DNA from: Bogoriella caseilytica
Lineage (GTDB): Bacteria; Actinomycetota; Actinomycetes; Actinomycetales; Actinomycetaceae
Direction: 5' to 3'
Assembly (NCBI RefSeq): GCF_003752405.1
Contig: NZ_RKHK01000001.1
Span: forward strand, 2,976,001 to 3,040,000
Length of the DNA: 64,000 nt
Below the pieces are notes generated by a model. The model saw nothing but the letters and a program-made list of their open reading frames with translations. It ran no database searches and was not told where the DNA came from. A program made the position numbers and the translations under genes. Positions 7,991 through 18,664 of the stretch are shown piece by piece. The number at the start of each line of letters is the position of its first letter. Position 1 is the first letter of the stretch.

Positions 7991-10828
7991 GTGAGCACTG
8001 ACAGCTTCGCGTCCAAGGGGACGCTTGACGTTGACGGCACAGAGTACGAGATCTTCCGCCTCAGCGCGGTCAAGGGCCTGGAGAAGCTGCCCTACAGCCT
8101 GAAGATCCTCGCCGAGAACCTGCTGCGGACCGAGGATGGCAAGAACGTCACCGCCGAGCATGTCCAGGCCCTCGCACACTGGGATCCCACCAGCGAGCCC
8201 AGCACGGAGATCCAGTTCACCCCGGCACGCGTGGTGATGCAGGACTTCACCGGCGTGCCCTGCGTGGTCGACCTGGCCACCATGCGTGAGGCCGTCGCCG
8301 AGCTCGGCGGAGATCCCGAGAAGGTCAATCCGCTTGCCCCTGCTGAGCTGGTCATCGACCACTCGGTGGTCATCGACGTCTTCGGCCGCTCCGACGCCTT
8401 CGAGCGCAACGTCGAGATCGAGTACGAGCGCAACCATGAGCGCTATCAGTTCCTCCGCTGGGGCCAGACCGCCTTCGACGACTTCAAGGTCGTTCCCCCG
8501 GGCACCGGCATCGTCCACCAGGTCAACATCGAGTACCTGGCCCGCACCGTGATGACCCGGGCGGCCGAGCCCGGCGTCGAGGGCAGCCCGGTCCGCGCCT
8601 ACCCCGACACCTGCGTGGGCACCGACTCACACACCACCATGGTCAACGGCCTGGGTGTGCTGGGCTGGGGCGTGGGCGGCATCGAGGCCGAGGCCGCCAT
8701 GCTCGGCCAGCCGATCTCCATGCTGATCCCGAAGGTGGTGGGCTTCAAGCTCTCCGGGTCGATCCCCACCGGCGCGACCGCCACCGACGTGGTGCTGACC
8801 ATCACCGAGATGCTGCGCAAGCACGGCGTGGTGGGCAAGTTCGTGGAGTTCTACGGCGAGGGGGTGGCTCAGGTGCCGCTGGCCAACCGCGCCACCATCG
8901 GCAACATGTCGCCGGAGTTCGGCTCCACTGCGGCGATCTTCCCCATCGACGGCGTCACGCTGGACTACCTGCGCCTCACCGGCCGCCCGGCCGATCAGGT
9001 CAAGCTCGTGGAGAGCTACGCCAAGGAACAGGGGATGTGGCTCGACCCGTCCCACCCGGACTACGTGGAGCCGGTCTTCTCCGAGTACCTCGAGCTCGAT
9101 CTGTCCACCGTGGTGCCCTCGATCGCCGGGCCGAAGCGCCCGCAGGATCGCATCGCGGTCTCCGAGGCCAAGAAGCAGTTCGCCGCCGACCTGAAGAACT
9201 ACGTGGTCGAGGGCAACGGCATCGAGAAGTCCGAGCTGGACGACGAACTCGCCGACACCTTCCCGGCTTCGGACGCCCCCACGCACGACGCCACGCGTGA
9301 CTCCTCCCCGGCAGGCGCACCGAGCCGCTCCACCGTGGCCTCCGCCCCGCGCCGCGCCGTCAAGCAGGTGCCCGTCACCATGGCGGACGGCCGGGAGACC
9401 ACCCTCGACCACGGCGCCGTCGTGATCTCCTCGATCACCTCCTGCACCAACACCTCCAACCCCTCGGTGATGATGGCCGCCGGCCTGCTGGCCAAGAACG
9501 CCGTGGAGAAGGGCCTGGAGGTCAAGCCCTGGGTGAAGACCTCCATGGCCCCTGGCTCGAAGGTGGTGACCAACTACTACGAGAAGGCGGAGCTGTGGCC
9601 CTACCTGGAAAAGCTGGGCTACCACCTGGTCGGTTACGGCTGCACCACCTGCATCGGTAACTCCGGCCCGCTGCCCGACGAGATTTCCGAGGCCGTGAAC
9701 GCTCACGACCTCTCGGTGGCCTCGGTGCTCTCCGGTAACCGCAACTTCGAGGGCCGGATCAACCCGGACGTGAAGATGAACTACCTGGCCTCACCGCCGC
9801 TGGTCATCGCCTACGGCCTGGCCGGCTCCATGGACTTCGACTTCGAGAACGAGCCCTTGGGCACCGACTCCGAGGGTCAGGACGTCTACCTCAAGGACAT
9901 CTGGCCGACGCCGGACGAGGTGGACAAGACCATCGCCGGGGCGATCGACTCGGAGATGTTCACCAAGGACTACGCCGACGTCTTCACCGGCGACGAGCGC
10001 TGGAAGTCGCTCGACACCCCCGAGGGCGACACCTTCGAGTGGGACGCCGATTCCACCTACGTGCGCAAGCCCCCGTACTTCGACGGCATGAGCTTCGATC
10101 TCACCCCGGTGGAAGACATCTCCGGCGCCCGGGTGCTCGCCAAGCTCGGCGACTCGGTGACCACCGACCACATCTCCCCGGCCGGTTCGATCAAGCCGGA
10201 CTCTCCGGCGGGGCGGTACCTGGCTGAGAAGGGTGTGGCCCGCCGCGACTTCAACTCCTACGGCTCGCGCCGCGGGAACCACGAGGTGATGATCCGCGGG
10301 ACCTTCGCGAACATCCGCTTGCGCAATCAGTTGCTCGACGGCGTGGAGGGTGGTTTCACCAAGAACTTCCTCACCGGCGAGCAGGAGTCGATCTTCGATG
10401 CCTCCAGCGCCTACCAGGAGCAGGGGATTCCGCTGGTCGTGCTCGGTGGCAAGGAGTACGGTTCCGGTTCCTCCCGTGACTGGGCGGCCAAGGGCACGCG
10501 CTTGCTGGGCGTGCGCGCGGTGATCACTGAGTCCTTCGAGAGGATCCACCGCTCGAACCTGATCGGCATGGGCGTGCTGCCCCTGCAGTTCCCCCAGGGC
10601 GAGTCTGCGGACTCGCTCGGCCTGGATGGCACGGAGACCTTCGACATCACTGGGGTGACCGCGCTGAACGAGGGCGGCATTCCGAAGACCGTCCACGTCA
10701 CCGCCACGAAGGACGGCGGTGAGCCGGTGGAGTTCGACGCCGTGGTGCGCATCGACACCCCCGGAGAGGCGGATTACTTCCGCAACGGCGGCATCCTGCA
10801 GTACGTGCTGCGCCAGATCGCGGCGTGA
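7991..10828 (+). CDS. acnA: aconitate hydratase A
   Basis: A 945-residue monofunctional aconitase that interconverts citrate and isocitrate in the TCA cycle. The three [4Fe-4S] cysteines are visible: Cys485 in [12 protein letters not shown], and Cys551 and Cys554 in [12 protein letters not shown]. The C-terminal swivel domain carries [15 protein letters not shown], the substrate-binding loop. A low-complexity insertion at about residues 415-455 (rich in Asp, Ala, Ser, Pro) is common in actinobacterial AcnA and explains the length. The GTG start is supported by GGGAG about 7 nt upstream and by the family N terminus ([15 protein letters not shown]). A palindrome lies upstream and a strong intrinsic terminator directly downstream, so it is probably monocistronic. 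Confidence 0.97.
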   Translation: MSTDSFASKGTLDVDGTEYEIFRLSAVKGLEKLPYSLKILAENLLRTEDGKNVTAEHVQALAHWDPTSEPSTEIQFTPARVVMQDFTGVPCVVDLATMREAVAELGGDPEKVNPLAPAELVIDHSVVIDVFGRSDAFERNVEIEYERNHERYQFLRWGQTAFDDFKVVPPGTGIVHQVNIEYLARTVMTRAAEPGVEGSPVRAYPDTCVGTDSHTTMVNGLGVLGWGVGGIEAEAAMLGQPISMLIPKVVGFKLSGSIPTGATATDVVLTITEMLRKHGVVGKFVEFYGEGVAQVPLANRATIGNMSPEFGSTAAIFPIDGVTLDYLRLTGRPADQVKLVESYAKEQGMWLDPSHPDYVEPVFSEYLELDLSTVVPSIAGPKRPQDRIAVSEAKKQFAADLKNYVVEGNGIEKSELDDELADTFPASDAPTHDATRDSSPAGAPSRSTVASAPRRAVKQVPVTMADGRETTLDHGAVVISSITSCTNTSNPSVMMAAGLLAKNAVEKGLEVKPWVKTSMAPGSKVVTNYYEKAELWPYLEKLGYHLVGYGCTTCIGNSGPLPDEISEAVNAHDLSVASVLSGNRNFEGRINPDVKMNYLASPPLVIAYGLAGSMDFDFENEPLGTDSEGQDVYLKDIWPTPDEVDKTIAGAIDSEMFTKDYADVFTGDERWKSLDTPEGDTFEWDADSTYVRKPPYFDGMSFDLTPVEDISGARVLAKLGDSVTTDHISPAGSIKPDSPAGRYLAEKGVARRDFNSYGSRRGNHEVMIRGTFANIRLRNQLLDGVEGGFTKNFLTGEQESIFDASSAYQEQGIPLVVLGGKEYGSGSSRDWAAKGTRLLGVRAVITESFERIHRSNLIGMGVLPLQFPQGESADSLGLDGTETFDITGVTALNEGGIPKTVHVTATKDGGEPVEFDAVVRIDTPGEADYFRNGGILQYVLRQIAA

Positions 10829-10848
10829 GCTAAGTCGGTTCGGCTCAC

Positions 10849-10882
10849 GAAGTGCCCCCTCCCCGCTGGGAGGGGGCACTTC
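10849..10882 (+). terminator. strong hairpin terminator after acnA
   Basis: A 15-bp perfect stem (arms 10849-10863 and 10868-10882) with a 4-nt loop lies 20 nt after the acnA stop, GC-rich with a short mixed T tail. It separates acnA from the epimerase gene. Confidence 0.85.
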
Positions 10883-10962
10883 TGTGCCAGGGCTTGCCGT
10901 GTCGGGCCCATGCGGGCGCGGAGCAGTACCATTCGTCGAACCCCCGAGGAGAGGCGTCGAAG

Positions 10963-11814
10963 ATGACCATGCGGATCGCCGTCACCGGCGGCAGCGGCAA
11001 GCTCGGCCGTCACGTGATGACCCGGCTGCGGGCCGACGGCCACGAGGTGCTGAACCTGGATCGTGAGGGGGTCCGTGATCCCGGGCTCATCAGGGTCGAC
11101 CTGACCGATTACGGGCAAGTGCTCGACGCAGTCCTGGGCGTAGAAGAGCGTCACGGGGGCCTCGACGCTCTCGTGCACCTCGCGGCCATCCCGGCCCCTG
11201 GCCTGCACCCGGACTCCGCGACGTTCGGCAACAACATCCTGTCCACCTACCACGTGTTCCAGGCGGCACGCCGGGCGGGTGTCCGGCGCATCGTCTACGC
11301 CTCCAGCGAGACGGTGCTGGGCTTACCCTTCGACACACCCCCGCCGTACATCCCGGTCAACGAGGAATACCCGGCACGTCCGGAGAGCACCTACTCCCTG
11401 GTCAAGCACCTCGAGGAGCAGATGGCGGTCCAACTGACCCGGTGGGACCCGGACCTCAGCATCACCGCGCTGAGATTCTCGAACGTGATGGACGTGGCGG
11501 ATTACGTGCAGTTCCCCGCCTTCGATGCCGACCCGATGCTGCGGCGCTGGAACCTGTGGTCCTATATCGACGGACGGGACGGCGCCCAGGCTGTGGCGCG
11601 CGCCCTAGAGCGGGCACAACCGGGCTTCGAGGCCTTCGTCATCGCGAATGCGGACACAGTGATGACACGCTCCTCGGCCGAGCTGGCCGCGGAGGTCTAT
11701 CCGGGCGTGGAGGTCGTCAAGGAGCTCGGTGAGCACGAGACGATGCTCTCGATCGACAAGGCCCGCCGATTGCTCGGGTACGAGCCGCAGCACAGCTGGC
11801 GCGACCACGTCTGA
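10963..11814 (+). CDS. NAD(P)-dependent epimerase/dehydratase family protein
   Basis: A 283-residue extended short-chain dehydrogenase. The N terminus has the Rossmann motif TGGSGKLGRHV; the active site is Ser (YASSETV) with Tyr-x3-Lys (YSLVKHLEE). Such proteins act on nucleotide-sugars, uronates or related substrates; the closest impression is of the uronate-dehydrogenase-like group, but the substrate cannot be fixed. The start at ATG 10963 follows a good ribosome site (CGAGGAGAGG). A second ATG two codons later is possible. It lies alone between the acnA terminator and the serpin gene. Confidence 0.8.
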   Translation: MTMRIAVTGGSGKLGRHVMTRLRADGHEVLNLDREGVRDPGLIRVDLTDYGQVLDAVLGVEERHGGLDALVHLAAIPAPGLHPDSATFGNNILSTYHVFQAARRAGVRRIVYASSETVLGLPFDTPPPYIPVNEEYPARPESTYSLVKHLEEQMAVQLTRWDPDLSITALRFSNVMDVADYVQFPAFDADPMLRRWNLWSYIDGRDGAQAVARALERAQPGFEAFVIANADTVMTRSSAELAAEVYPGVEVVKELGEHETMLSIDKARRLLGYEPQHSWRDHV

Positions 11815-11938
11815 CGCGATTCCGTCACGGACCGGGCGCTTCAGGACCTTTCGGGACAACCCGCCGCTGCAAGCCTCAGACCGCTGGCGACACAGGCCGG
11901 TCAGGAGGTTCCAGAGGGAGCCCGGAGAAGGAGTCACC

Positions 11939-13234
11939 ATGCCTGTTCGTCCCACCCGTATCATCGCCCCGCTGGCGGTTCTCGCCCTGGCTGCCTGCGG
12001 CAGTGCCGCCAGCGGCGCGGAAGAGCTGCGTTCCGAGGAGCCCTACGAGCCGGCCGACGTCTCGGCCGCCCCCGCGCTCGAGGACGCCGTGGCCGCCACC
12101 TCCGCATTGGGGACCGGGTTGGTCAGCAGCACCGACGTGGCTGAGAACCGGGTGGTCTCGCCGGCCTCGGTCGCGGTGGCGCTGGCCATGCTCGCCGAGG
12201 GCGCCGACGGGGAGAGCCTCGAAGCACTCGAGGAGGTGCTCGGTGCCAGTGGGACCGAGCGAGCCGAAACCTTCGGTGCTCTGCAGGCCGCGGTCCTTGC
12301 CTACGACGGAGACCCCGCCGTGGTGCAGGAGGACGAACTCCCCGAGGACCCGGTCCTCCACCTTGCGAACCGCATCGCTCTCGATGACGACTTCGAAACG
12401 CTGGTCTCCAGTGACTTCTTGGATTCCCTCGCCCGCCACTTCGATGCCGGCACCGCCGTGGCCGACCTCGGCTCCGATGCCGGCAAGGACGTTCTGGATG
12501 CGTGGGTGGAGGAGCACACCGGTGGCCTGATCGAGGAATCGGCGATCGAGCCTGACCCGACCCTGGCGCTGGTGCTGCAGAACGCCATCGTGCTCGCCGC
12601 CCGGTGGCAGATGCCCTTCGAGGACTCCAACACCCACCTGGTCCCGTTCACCACCGGAACGGGCGAGGAGGTGGAGGTCGAGCGGATGCACCAAACGGTG
12701 GTCGCGCCCTACGCCGAGGACGATCAGGGCCAGGCCCTTCGCCTGCCCTACAGCTCGGGATTCGCCATGGATGTCTACTTCCCGGCGCCGGGAAGTGATC
12801 CGGCTGCTCTCGACGCGAGCGCGTGGGACGAACTCGGGAGCGCCGTGGGAGGCGACCAGCAGAGCGAGGTGAACCTGGGGCTTCCCCAGCTCGAGGTGCG
12901 GACCGAGCTCGGGCTGACCGATCCTCTCTCTGACCTCGGGCTCGGTGATCTCTTCGAGGCGGAGACGGCTGATCTGACCGGGATGACCCAGCACGCGGGC
13001 GACGGCGAGGAGCTCTTCATCGGCCAAGCCGAGCACCAGGCCGTGCTCAACGTCGACGAGGAGGGCACCGTGGCCGCCGCCGTGACCGAACTCGGCATCG
13101 GCGTGACCTCAGCGCCGGCGCCTCCGGAGGTGGACATGCTCATCGACCGCCCCTACCTGGTGCGGATCGTGCACACCGAGACCGGATGGCCACTGTTCCT
13201 CGCCGTGATCAACGACCCGAGCGCGCAGGGCTGA
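11939..13234 (+). CDS. secreted lipoprotein serpin (serine protease inhibitor)
   Basis: A 431-residue protein. A lipoprotein signal peptide ends in LALAAC, so the mature protein should be lipid-anchored outside the membrane. Serpin features follow: [20 protein letters not shown] near residue 75, [13 protein letters not shown], and a reactive-centre-loop hinge at 374-382 (EEGTVAAAV, matching the inhibitory consensus), then a C-terminal [24 protein letters not shown] breach/strand segment. Counting from the hinge, the scissile bond would be Thr390-Ser391. The small residues in the hinge suggest a true inhibitor rather than a non-inhibitory serpin. Serpins trap serine (sometimes cysteine) proteases by a suicide mechanism. 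It stands alone between an epimerase and dxs. An SD-like GGAGAAGGAG precedes the ATG. Confidence 0.92.
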   Translation: MPVRPTRIIAPLAVLALAACGSAASGAEELRSEEPYEPADVSAAPALEDAVAATSALGTGLVSSTDVAENRVVSPASVAVALAMLAEGADGESLEALEEVLGASGTERAETFGALQAAVLAYDGDPAVVQEDELPEDPVLHLANRIALDDDFETLVSSDFLDSLARHFDAGTAVADLGSDAGKDVLDAWVEEHTGGLIEESAIEPDPTLALVLQNAIVLAARWQMPFEDSNTHLVPFTTGTGEEVEVERMHQTVVAPYAEDDQGQALRLPYSSGFAMDVYFPAPGSDPAALDASAWDELGSAVGGDQQSEVNLGLPQLEVRTELGLTDPLSDLGLGDLFEAETADLTGMTQHAGDGEELFIGQAEHQAVLNVDEEGTVAAAVTELGIGVTSAPAPPEVDMLIDRPYLVRIVHTETGWPLFLAVINDPSAQG

Positions 13235-13296
13235 TCCTCCGCGCGGGTGCGGGGCCGGGGCCGTATCCTGGCATCCGTAAACGAGACGAGGAGCCG

Positions 13297-15201
13297 ATGA
13301 CCTACCTGGAGCGCATCCGCAAGCCTGCGGACGTCCGCGACCTGCACGGCAGCGAACTCGACGTGCTGGCCAAGGAGATCCGCGACTTCCTGGTCGCCGA
13401 GGTGGCCAAGACCGGAGGGCACCTCGGCCCGAACCTCGGAGTGGTCGAACTGACGATCGCGCTGCACCGGGTCTTCGATTCCCCGGCCGAGCACATCGTC
13501 TTCGACACCGGCCACCAGTCCTACGTGCACAAACTGCTCACCGGGCGCGCGGACTTCTCCCGGCTGCGCAAGTCCGGCGGGCTGTCCGGATACCCCGCCC
13601 GCGCGGAATCCGACCACGACGTGGTGGAGAACTCCCACGCCTCCACAGCGTTGAGCTGGGCAGACGGCATCGCCCGCGCCAACCAGCTGCGCGGAGATGA
13701 CCGCCCGGTGGTGGCAGTGATCGGCGACGGAGCACTCACCGGAGGGATGGCCTGGGAGGCGGTCAACAACATCGCCGGCGGCACCGATCGCTCGCTGGTG
13801 ATCGTGGTCAACGACAACGGCCGGTCCTACGCTCCGACCATCGGTGGGATCGCCCTCCACCTCGATGCGCTGCGCGCCACCCGGTCCTACGAGAAGGTGC
13901 TTTCCTGGGGCCGGCGGGCACTGCAGGCCGGGGGCCCTCCTGGACGCTTCGCCTTCGAAGCACTGCACGGCATGAAGAAGGGCCTCAAGGACGCCGTCGC
14001 GCCGCAGGGCCTCTTCGAAGACCTCGGGATGAAGTACCTCGGTCCCATCGACGGCCACGACGTCCTGGCCATGGAGACCGCGCTGAAGCGGGCCAAGCGC
14101 TATGGCGGACCGGTGATCGTGCACGCCATCACCGAGAAGGGGCGCGGCTACACCCCGGCCGAAGAGGATGTGGCCGACCGCTTCCACGCCGTGGGCGCGA
14201 TCCATCCCGAGACCGGCCTGCCGGTGGCGCCCTCACGCTTCGGCTGGACGGCCGTCTTCGCCGACGAGATCCGCAGCGTGGCCCGCCGACGCAGTGACGT
14301 GGTGGCCCTGACTGCGGCCATGCTCGAGCCGGTGGGGCTGAAGCTGCTGGCGGAGGAGTTTCCGGAGCGCGTCATCGACGTCGGCATCGCCGAGCAGCAC
14401 GCCACCACCGCCGCCGCCGGCCTGGCCTACGCCGGAATGCACCCCGTCGTGGCCCTGTACGCCACGTTCCTCAACCGCGCCTTCGACCAGGTTCTCATGG
14501 ATGTGGCGCTCCACCGGGCCGGTGTGACCTTCATGCTCGACCGCTCGGGACTGACCGGTGATGACGGCGCCTCCCACAACGGCATGTGGGACATGGCCCT
14601 CTTGCGCAGCGTGCCAGGCCTGCGCCTGGCCGCCCCGCGCGACGAAGTCACACTGCGGGCCGCGGTCAACGAAGCCGTCGAAGTGGACGACGCACCCACC
14701 GTGGTGCGCTACCCCAAGGGTTCCGTGCCCGATCCGCTGCCCGCCGTGGCTCGTCACGGATCCATCGATGTGCTGCGCCGTCACTCCGGCTCTCCGCGGG
14801 TGCTGCTCGTCGGCATTGGCGCGATGGCACGCACGGCCATCGACGCTGCGGAGTCCCTCGACGCACACGGCGTCGGCTCCATGGTGGTCGACCCACGATG
14901 GGTCTTGCCGATCAGCGCGGAGCTGACGGAGCTCGCCGCCGACTACGACCTGGTGGTCACGGTCGAGGACGGCCTGGTCACCAACGGCATCGGCTCCGCG
15001 CTGCGCGACGCGCTGGCCGCGGCAGGCACGGATGTGCCCGTGCGCAGCCACGGCATCCCGCACGCCTTCCTGGAGCACAGTTCCCGCGCGGAACTGATCG
15101 ACGCCTTCTCGCTGCGCGGTCAGGACATCGCGCGGGAGACACTGGCCGCGGCCGCTGCGCTCTGGGCGACCGACCCCGTGCCGGAGGGCACCGAGCCCTG
15201 A
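13297..15201 (+). CDS. dxs: 1-deoxy-D-xylulose-5-phosphate synthase
   Basis: A 634-residue thiamine-diphosphate enzyme that joins pyruvate and glyceraldehyde 3-phosphate in the first step of the non-mevalonate isoprenoid pathway. Visible motifs are [14 protein letters not shown] and [15 protein letters not shown] at the N terminus, the ThDP motif [16 protein letters not shown], the catalytic Glu in DVGIAEQHA, and the transketolase-type C domain. The length is normal. The ATG at 13297 follows GACGAGGAG. A -10-like TATCCT (13264-13269) suggests a short leader. It converges on the rnd gene with a 63-bp gap. Confidence 0.97.
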   Translation: MTYLERIRKPADVRDLHGSELDVLAKEIRDFLVAEVAKTGGHLGPNLGVVELTIALHRVFDSPAEHIVFDTGHQSYVHKLLTGRADFSRLRKSGGLSGYPARAESDHDVVENSHASTALSWADGIARANQLRGDDRPVVAVIGDGALTGGMAWEAVNNIAGGTDRSLVIVVNDNGRSYAPTIGGIALHLDALRATRSYEKVLSWGRRALQAGGPPGRFAFEALHGMKKGLKDAVAPQGLFEDLGMKYLGPIDGHDVLAMETALKRAKRYGGPVIVHAITEKGRGYTPAEEDVADRFHAVGAIHPETGLPVAPSRFGWTAVFADEIRSVARRRSDVVALTAAMLEPVGLKLLAEEFPERVIDVGIAEQHATTAAAGLAYAGMHPVVALYATFLNRAFDQVLMDVALHRAGVTFMLDRSGLTGDDGASHNGMWDMALLRSVPGLRLAAPRDEVTLRAAVNEAVEVDDAPTVVRYPKGSVPDPLPAVARHGSIDVLRRHSGSPRVLLVGIGAMARTAIDAAESLDAHGVGSMVVDPRWVLPISAELTELAADYDLVVTVEDGLVTNGIGSALRDALAAAGTDVPVRSHGIPHAFLEHSSRAELIDAFSLRGQDIARETLAAAAALWATDPVPEGTEP

Positions 15202-15264
15202 TCGGGAACCGCCACATCCGCATGCGCGCTCAAGTTCCGTAGGCCCGGGTTCCCTGGTCGGGGA

Positions 15265-16527
15265 CTAAGTGGCCAGTGCCGCGGCCAACCTGGGAGCGAG
15301 CTGCTCGATCTGCCAGGGCCGGGCGCCGAAGCCGCGCAGTGCTGACTCGATGGCCTCGGCCGGGGCGTGCTCGGGAAGCTCCCAGGCAAGCCGTCGCTGC
15401 AGGGCTGGCGAGAGCAGGTTCTCCTGGGGCAGGGTGATCTCCTCGGCACGGGCCCGAACCGTGGTCTTCACGACCTCCAGACGGGCCGCCGCCAACGGGT
15501 TGCGATCCTGCCAGGAACGCGGTGGCGGCAGCGTGCCCGGCTGCCGGGCCGCCCGCCGGGAGGGCAGCTCGCTCTCCGGGAGCGCCAGCGCGCGGGCGAT
15601 GGCTGCATACCAGTAGCTGCGGCGTACCCGTTTGCCGGAGAACTCCTTCAGCTGTCCGAGTTCCTCGACGCTGCCCGGCTTGCTCCGGGCCGCAGCCACG
15701 ATCGCATAGGCGGAGAGCACCCGCCCGGGAGCGCGGTCGATCTCCTGGGCCAGGTCCTCCCGGGCGGTGAAGAGCTCGCGCGCCACGGCCAGACCACGCA
15801 GGTCCTTGATCTGCTGCAGACCAGACACGCGGCGCCAGGGCTCGGTGCGCGGGGGCGCCGGGGGAGCGTCGCGCACATGGTCGAACTCCTGACGCGCCCA
15901 CTCCAGCTTTCCGGCGGCCTCAAGATCTCGGATGAGAATCTCGCGCAGTTCCACCAGGAGCTCCACGTCGAGCGCGGCGTAGCGCAACCACGAGTCCGGC
16001 AAGGGTCGGGTTGACCAGTCCGCCGCAGAATGCTCCTTGGCCAGCTCGAAGCCCATGTTCTCGGCGACCACTGCCGCCAGGCCCACCTTCGCACGCCCCA
16101 GCAACCGCGAGGCAAGTTCAGTGTCGAACAATGCCGCCGGATCGAGGCCGAGCTCGCGCAGGCAGCCCAGATCCTGATCGGCCGCGTGCAGAATCCACTC
16201 CTGATCGTTGATCACGGCTGCCAGGGAGGACAGGTCCGGCACGGCAATAGGGTCGATGAGCACCGTCGGAGAACCGGCGCGGCGCAACTGAATCAGGTAG
16301 GCCCGCTGGCCATAGCGGAAACCCGAGGCGCGCTCGGCATCCACTGCGATCGGGCCTGAACCCGCAGCCAGCGAGGCTACGGCCTCCGCCAGGCGCGCGG
16401 GCGAATCGGTCAGGGGCGGAACGCCGGCAGCCGGCTCCGTGAGTGGCGTCAGGGCAGGCCCGGCATCCTCCACTGCGGGCACCTCAACGGCATCCGGGGA
16501 GCCCGTGGCCTGGGGTGAGTGGGTCAC
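15265..16527 (-). CDS. ribonuclease D-like 3'-5' exonuclease with HRDC domain
   Basis: A 420-residue protein. The DEDD exonuclease signatures are AVDAERASGFRYGQRAYLIQL (Asp-x-Glu), LHAADQDLGCL, and YAALDVELLVELR (Tyr-x3-Asp) in the first 210 residues, followed by a conserved ribonuclease-type middle region and an HRDC-like helical domain (KDLRGLAVARELFTAREDLA). The family trims 3' ends of tRNA and other RNAs. The GTG at 16527 overlaps the DUF3000 stop (GTGA, 4 nt), indicating translational coupling, and an AGGGAGAAG ribosome site lies just upstream. The rnd-DUF3000 pair next to dxs is a common actinobacterial arrangement. Confidence 0.9.
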   Translation of the reverse strand: MTHSPQATGSPDAVEVPAVEDAGPALTPLTEPAAGVPPLTDSPARLAEAVASLAAGSGPIAVDAERASGFRYGQRAYLIQLRRAGSPTVLIDPIAVPDLSSLAAVINDQEWILHAADQDLGCLRELGLDPAALFDTELASRLLGRAKVGLAAVVAENMGFELAKEHSAADWSTRPLPDSWLRYAALDVELLVELREILIRDLEAAGKLEWARQEFDHVRDAPPAPPRTEPWRRVSGLQQIKDLRGLAVARELFTAREDLAQEIDRAPGRVLSAYAIVAAARSKPGSVEELGQLKEFSGKRVRRSYWYAAIARALALPESELPSRRAARQPGTLPPPRSWQDRNPLAAARLEVVKTTVRARAEEITLPQENLLSPALQRRLAWELPEHAPAEAIESALRGFGARPWQIEQLAPRLAAALAT

Positions 16528-17135
16528 CGTCTTCTCCCTAGGGCAGCGACGTTCTCGGGCAGAGGCTCCAGGCCGGCGGCGGCGCAGGCCGCCTGGGCCC
16601 ACGCCTGCAGATGCGGGCCGAGATCGGGCGTGGTGGGCGTCCAGGAGGCGCGCAGTTCGATCTCGACCTCGCCGGAGCGCAGTTCCAGCCCGCCGAAGGT
16701 CTCCGAGAGCACCCGGGTCACCGTGCCGGAGAGGTGGTGGAAGCCGGCTCCGGCATCGCCCAGGGCGTCGATCAGCCAGGACCAGCCGACCTCGCCGAGC
16801 AGAGGATCCTGCCCCACCTCTGGCTCCAGGGCCGCCTTCGCCATCACAATCACACGGAAGGGGCCGTGCCAGGCCTCCTGACCTGCTGGGTCGTGGAGTA
16901 CCACGAAACGGCCGTGTCCCAGCAGTTCGTCCGGATCGAGCTGCGGATCAGCGTTGACCTCTCCGGTGAGCGCGAGGGAGTAGGGCGCCATGCGCGTGGG
17001 AGGCGGAACCTCTTCGAGGTGCAGCTCTGGGCGGAGTTCGCCACTGTGGTCGCGTAGAGATTCCAGCGCTGCATGGAAGTCCGCGGGCACCTCGGAACCG
17101 GCACCGCGACCGCTGGGATGCCCGCTCGTCGCCAT
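16524..17135 (-). CDS. DUF3000 family protein
   Basis: A 203-residue protein of the actinobacterial DUF3000 family, recognised from EEVPPPTRMAPYSLALTGEV, GRFVVLHDPAGQEAWHG and the long GEVGWSWLIDAL segment. No signal peptide or membrane helix is seen. The function is unknown; persistent pairing with an RNase D-like gene, here with a 4-nt overlap, suggests a linked role in RNA metabolism, but that is inference only. The ATG at 17135 gives the only plausible full-length family N terminus. Confidence 0.88.
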   Translation of the reverse strand: MATSGHPSGRGAGSEVPADFHAALESLRDHSGELRPELHLEEVPPPTRMAPYSLALTGEVNADPQLDPDELLGHGRFVVLHDPAGQEAWHGPFRVIVMAKAALEPEVGQDPLLGEVGWSWLIDALGDAGAGFHHLSGTVTRVLSETFGGLELRSGEVEIELRASWTPTTPDLGPHLQAWAQAACAAAGLEPLPENVAALGRRR

Positions 17136-17213
17136 GGCGCAAGGCTATGGCGCGGCGGGTCACCGCGAAGAACTGCCACGCCGGGGACGCCGTCACGAAC
17201 TGGGATGGGTCGG

Positions 17214-17245
17214 TTGAGCGGTGCGGGGCGGGCCCGCCGTAGTCT
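17214..17245 (+). promoter_or_regulatory. candidate promoter giving a leaderless transcript for the ATP-grasp gene
   Basis: TAGTCT (17240-17245) lies 7 nt before the GTG start at 17253, placing the probable transcription start at or next to the start codon. TTGAGC (17214-17219) is a possible -35, although the 20-nt spacing is long. Confidence 0.45.
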
Positions 17246-17252
17246 GGTCGCC

Positions 17253-18503
17253 GTGACTGACCCTTTCCGCCCGGTGATCCTGGGAACCGACCTCGGCGTC
17301 TACTCCATGGCGCGCTCCTTCCACGAGGCTTGCGGTGTGCGCTCCCTGGTGGTGTCCAACTCGCCGCGCGGCCCGATCAATGACTCGCGGATCCTCGATC
17401 AGGTGCTGGTCGGCCGCGGCGCCACCCAGGAGCAGACCCTAGAGGTTCTTGATCGTCTCCCGGAGCAACACAGCGGCTCGCGTCTGCTCCTGATGGTCAA
17501 CTCCGAGCACGAGCTCGGCATGATCCGAGCCCACCGCGAGCGCCTCGCCCGCGGATACGTGCTGCCCTACCCCCCGAACGAGGTGCTCGCCCGGGGCCAG
17601 GACAAAGCCGCGCTGGCAGCGGTCTGCCAGCAGCTGGGCGTCGCTTCACCGCGCACCGTCGGCATCGCGCTCGAGTCCTTGGCCACCGGATCGGCGGGGC
17701 TGGAGCACGCTGCCGAGCTCCGGCTGCCGGTGGTGGTCAAGATGGCTGAGGCCGGTGACTACCTGTTGCGCAACTTCCCCGGTCAGCGCAAGGTCTACGC
17801 GGCCCAGGACCGTGCGGAGCTCGAGCGCATCCTTCGACTCCTCGTCGCACAGGGGGTCACCGGTGAGGTCCTGGTCCAGGAGCTCATTCCGGGGGACGAC
17901 ACCGCCTCGCGCGTGGTCACGTGCTACCGCGACCGTGCCGGGCGGATCACCGCCATGGCCTCAGGACAGGTGCTTCTGGGCCTGCACAGCCCGATGCTGG
18001 TCGGCAACGGGGCGGCCATCCTGACGGAACCGCAGCCCGAACTCGAGACGCAGGCCGCCGCGATCCTCGAGGCACTGGACTACCGAGGGCTGGCCAACTT
18101 CGACTTCCGCGTCGATCCGCGCAACGGCGTCGCGCACGTGCTTGACCTCAATACGCGCATCGGTCGCTCGCACTACTACGCCAACGTGGCCGGGGTGAAC
18201 CCGGTGCGCGCCCTGGTGGCAGACTATGCGGAGGAACTCGGCTATGCCGAGGATCTCCCGCGCGAGGAGGCACGCGCGGTGGGCCTCTACTCCTATGTGC
18301 CCTGGACCCTGTTGCGACGCTACCTCGAGCCCGGACTTCTCGATCGGGTCAAGGTCGCGCGGCGGCGCCGCGGTCTGGTGCACCCCCTGGCCTATGCCGC
18401 TGATCGTCATCCTCGCCGTCTGGCCTACCGCGTGGCCGCCGCGGCCAACCTCCGGCGCGACTTCCGGCGGCACTATCCCGCGCCCACGCCCACCAGCTTC
18501 TAG
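17253..18503 (+). CDS. ATP-grasp carboxylate-amine ligase (D-aspartate-ligase-like)
   Basis: A 416-residue ATP-grasp enzyme. The N-terminal part (PVILGTDLGVYSMARSFHE, MVNSEHELGMI, PYPPNEVLARGQDKAALA) matches the carboxylate-amine ligase family that includes the D-aspartate ligase of enterococcal peptidoglycan synthesis. The ATP-grasp core shows VVVKMAEAGDYLL, LVQELIPGDDTASRVV, and the metal-binding GLANFDFRVD and DLNTRIGRSHYY. These enzymes join a carboxylate to an amine using ATP through an acyl-phosphate. The FemAB-family gene just downstream supports a role in building the interpeptide bridge, perhaps adding a dicarboxylic amino acid to the side-chain lysine. That substrate is inferred. 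The GTG start follows a -10-like element so closely that the mRNA may be leaderless. Confidence 0.78.
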   Translation: MTDPFRPVILGTDLGVYSMARSFHEACGVRSLVVSNSPRGPINDSRILDQVLVGRGATQEQTLEVLDRLPEQHSGSRLLLMVNSEHELGMIRAHRERLARGYVLPYPPNEVLARGQDKAALAAVCQQLGVASPRTVGIALESLATGSAGLEHAAELRLPVVVKMAEAGDYLLRNFPGQRKVYAAQDRAELERILRLLVAQGVTGEVLVQELIPGDDTASRVVTCYRDRAGRITAMASGQVLLGLHSPMLVGNGAAILTEPQPELETQAAAILEALDYRGLANFDFRVDPRNGVAHVLDLNTRIGRSHYYANVAGVNPVRALVADYAEELGYAEDLPREEARAVGLYSYVPWTLLRRYLEPGLLDRVKVARRRRGLVHPLAYAADRHPRRLAYRVAAAANLRRDFRRHYPAPTPTSF

Positions 18504-18664
18504 CCGCCCAGCCCCGAGTGCCGCCCCGGCCTGCCCTGCCCGGTCCCGGGCTCTGGACAGGGGCGCATGCGGGCGCTCCCGGCGGTCCATCCCGCGCGCC
18601 GGGACGCCCGGAGCCGCTGGGCTGGTTAGTCTCACTGTGACCTGCTGTTGATGATGGAGTTGAT

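Noticed and set aside
15202-15264. Inverted repeat GGGAACC...GGTTCCC between dxs and rnd as a bidirectional terminator
   Set aside because: The arms are only 7 bp with a loop over 30 nt, too weak to call.
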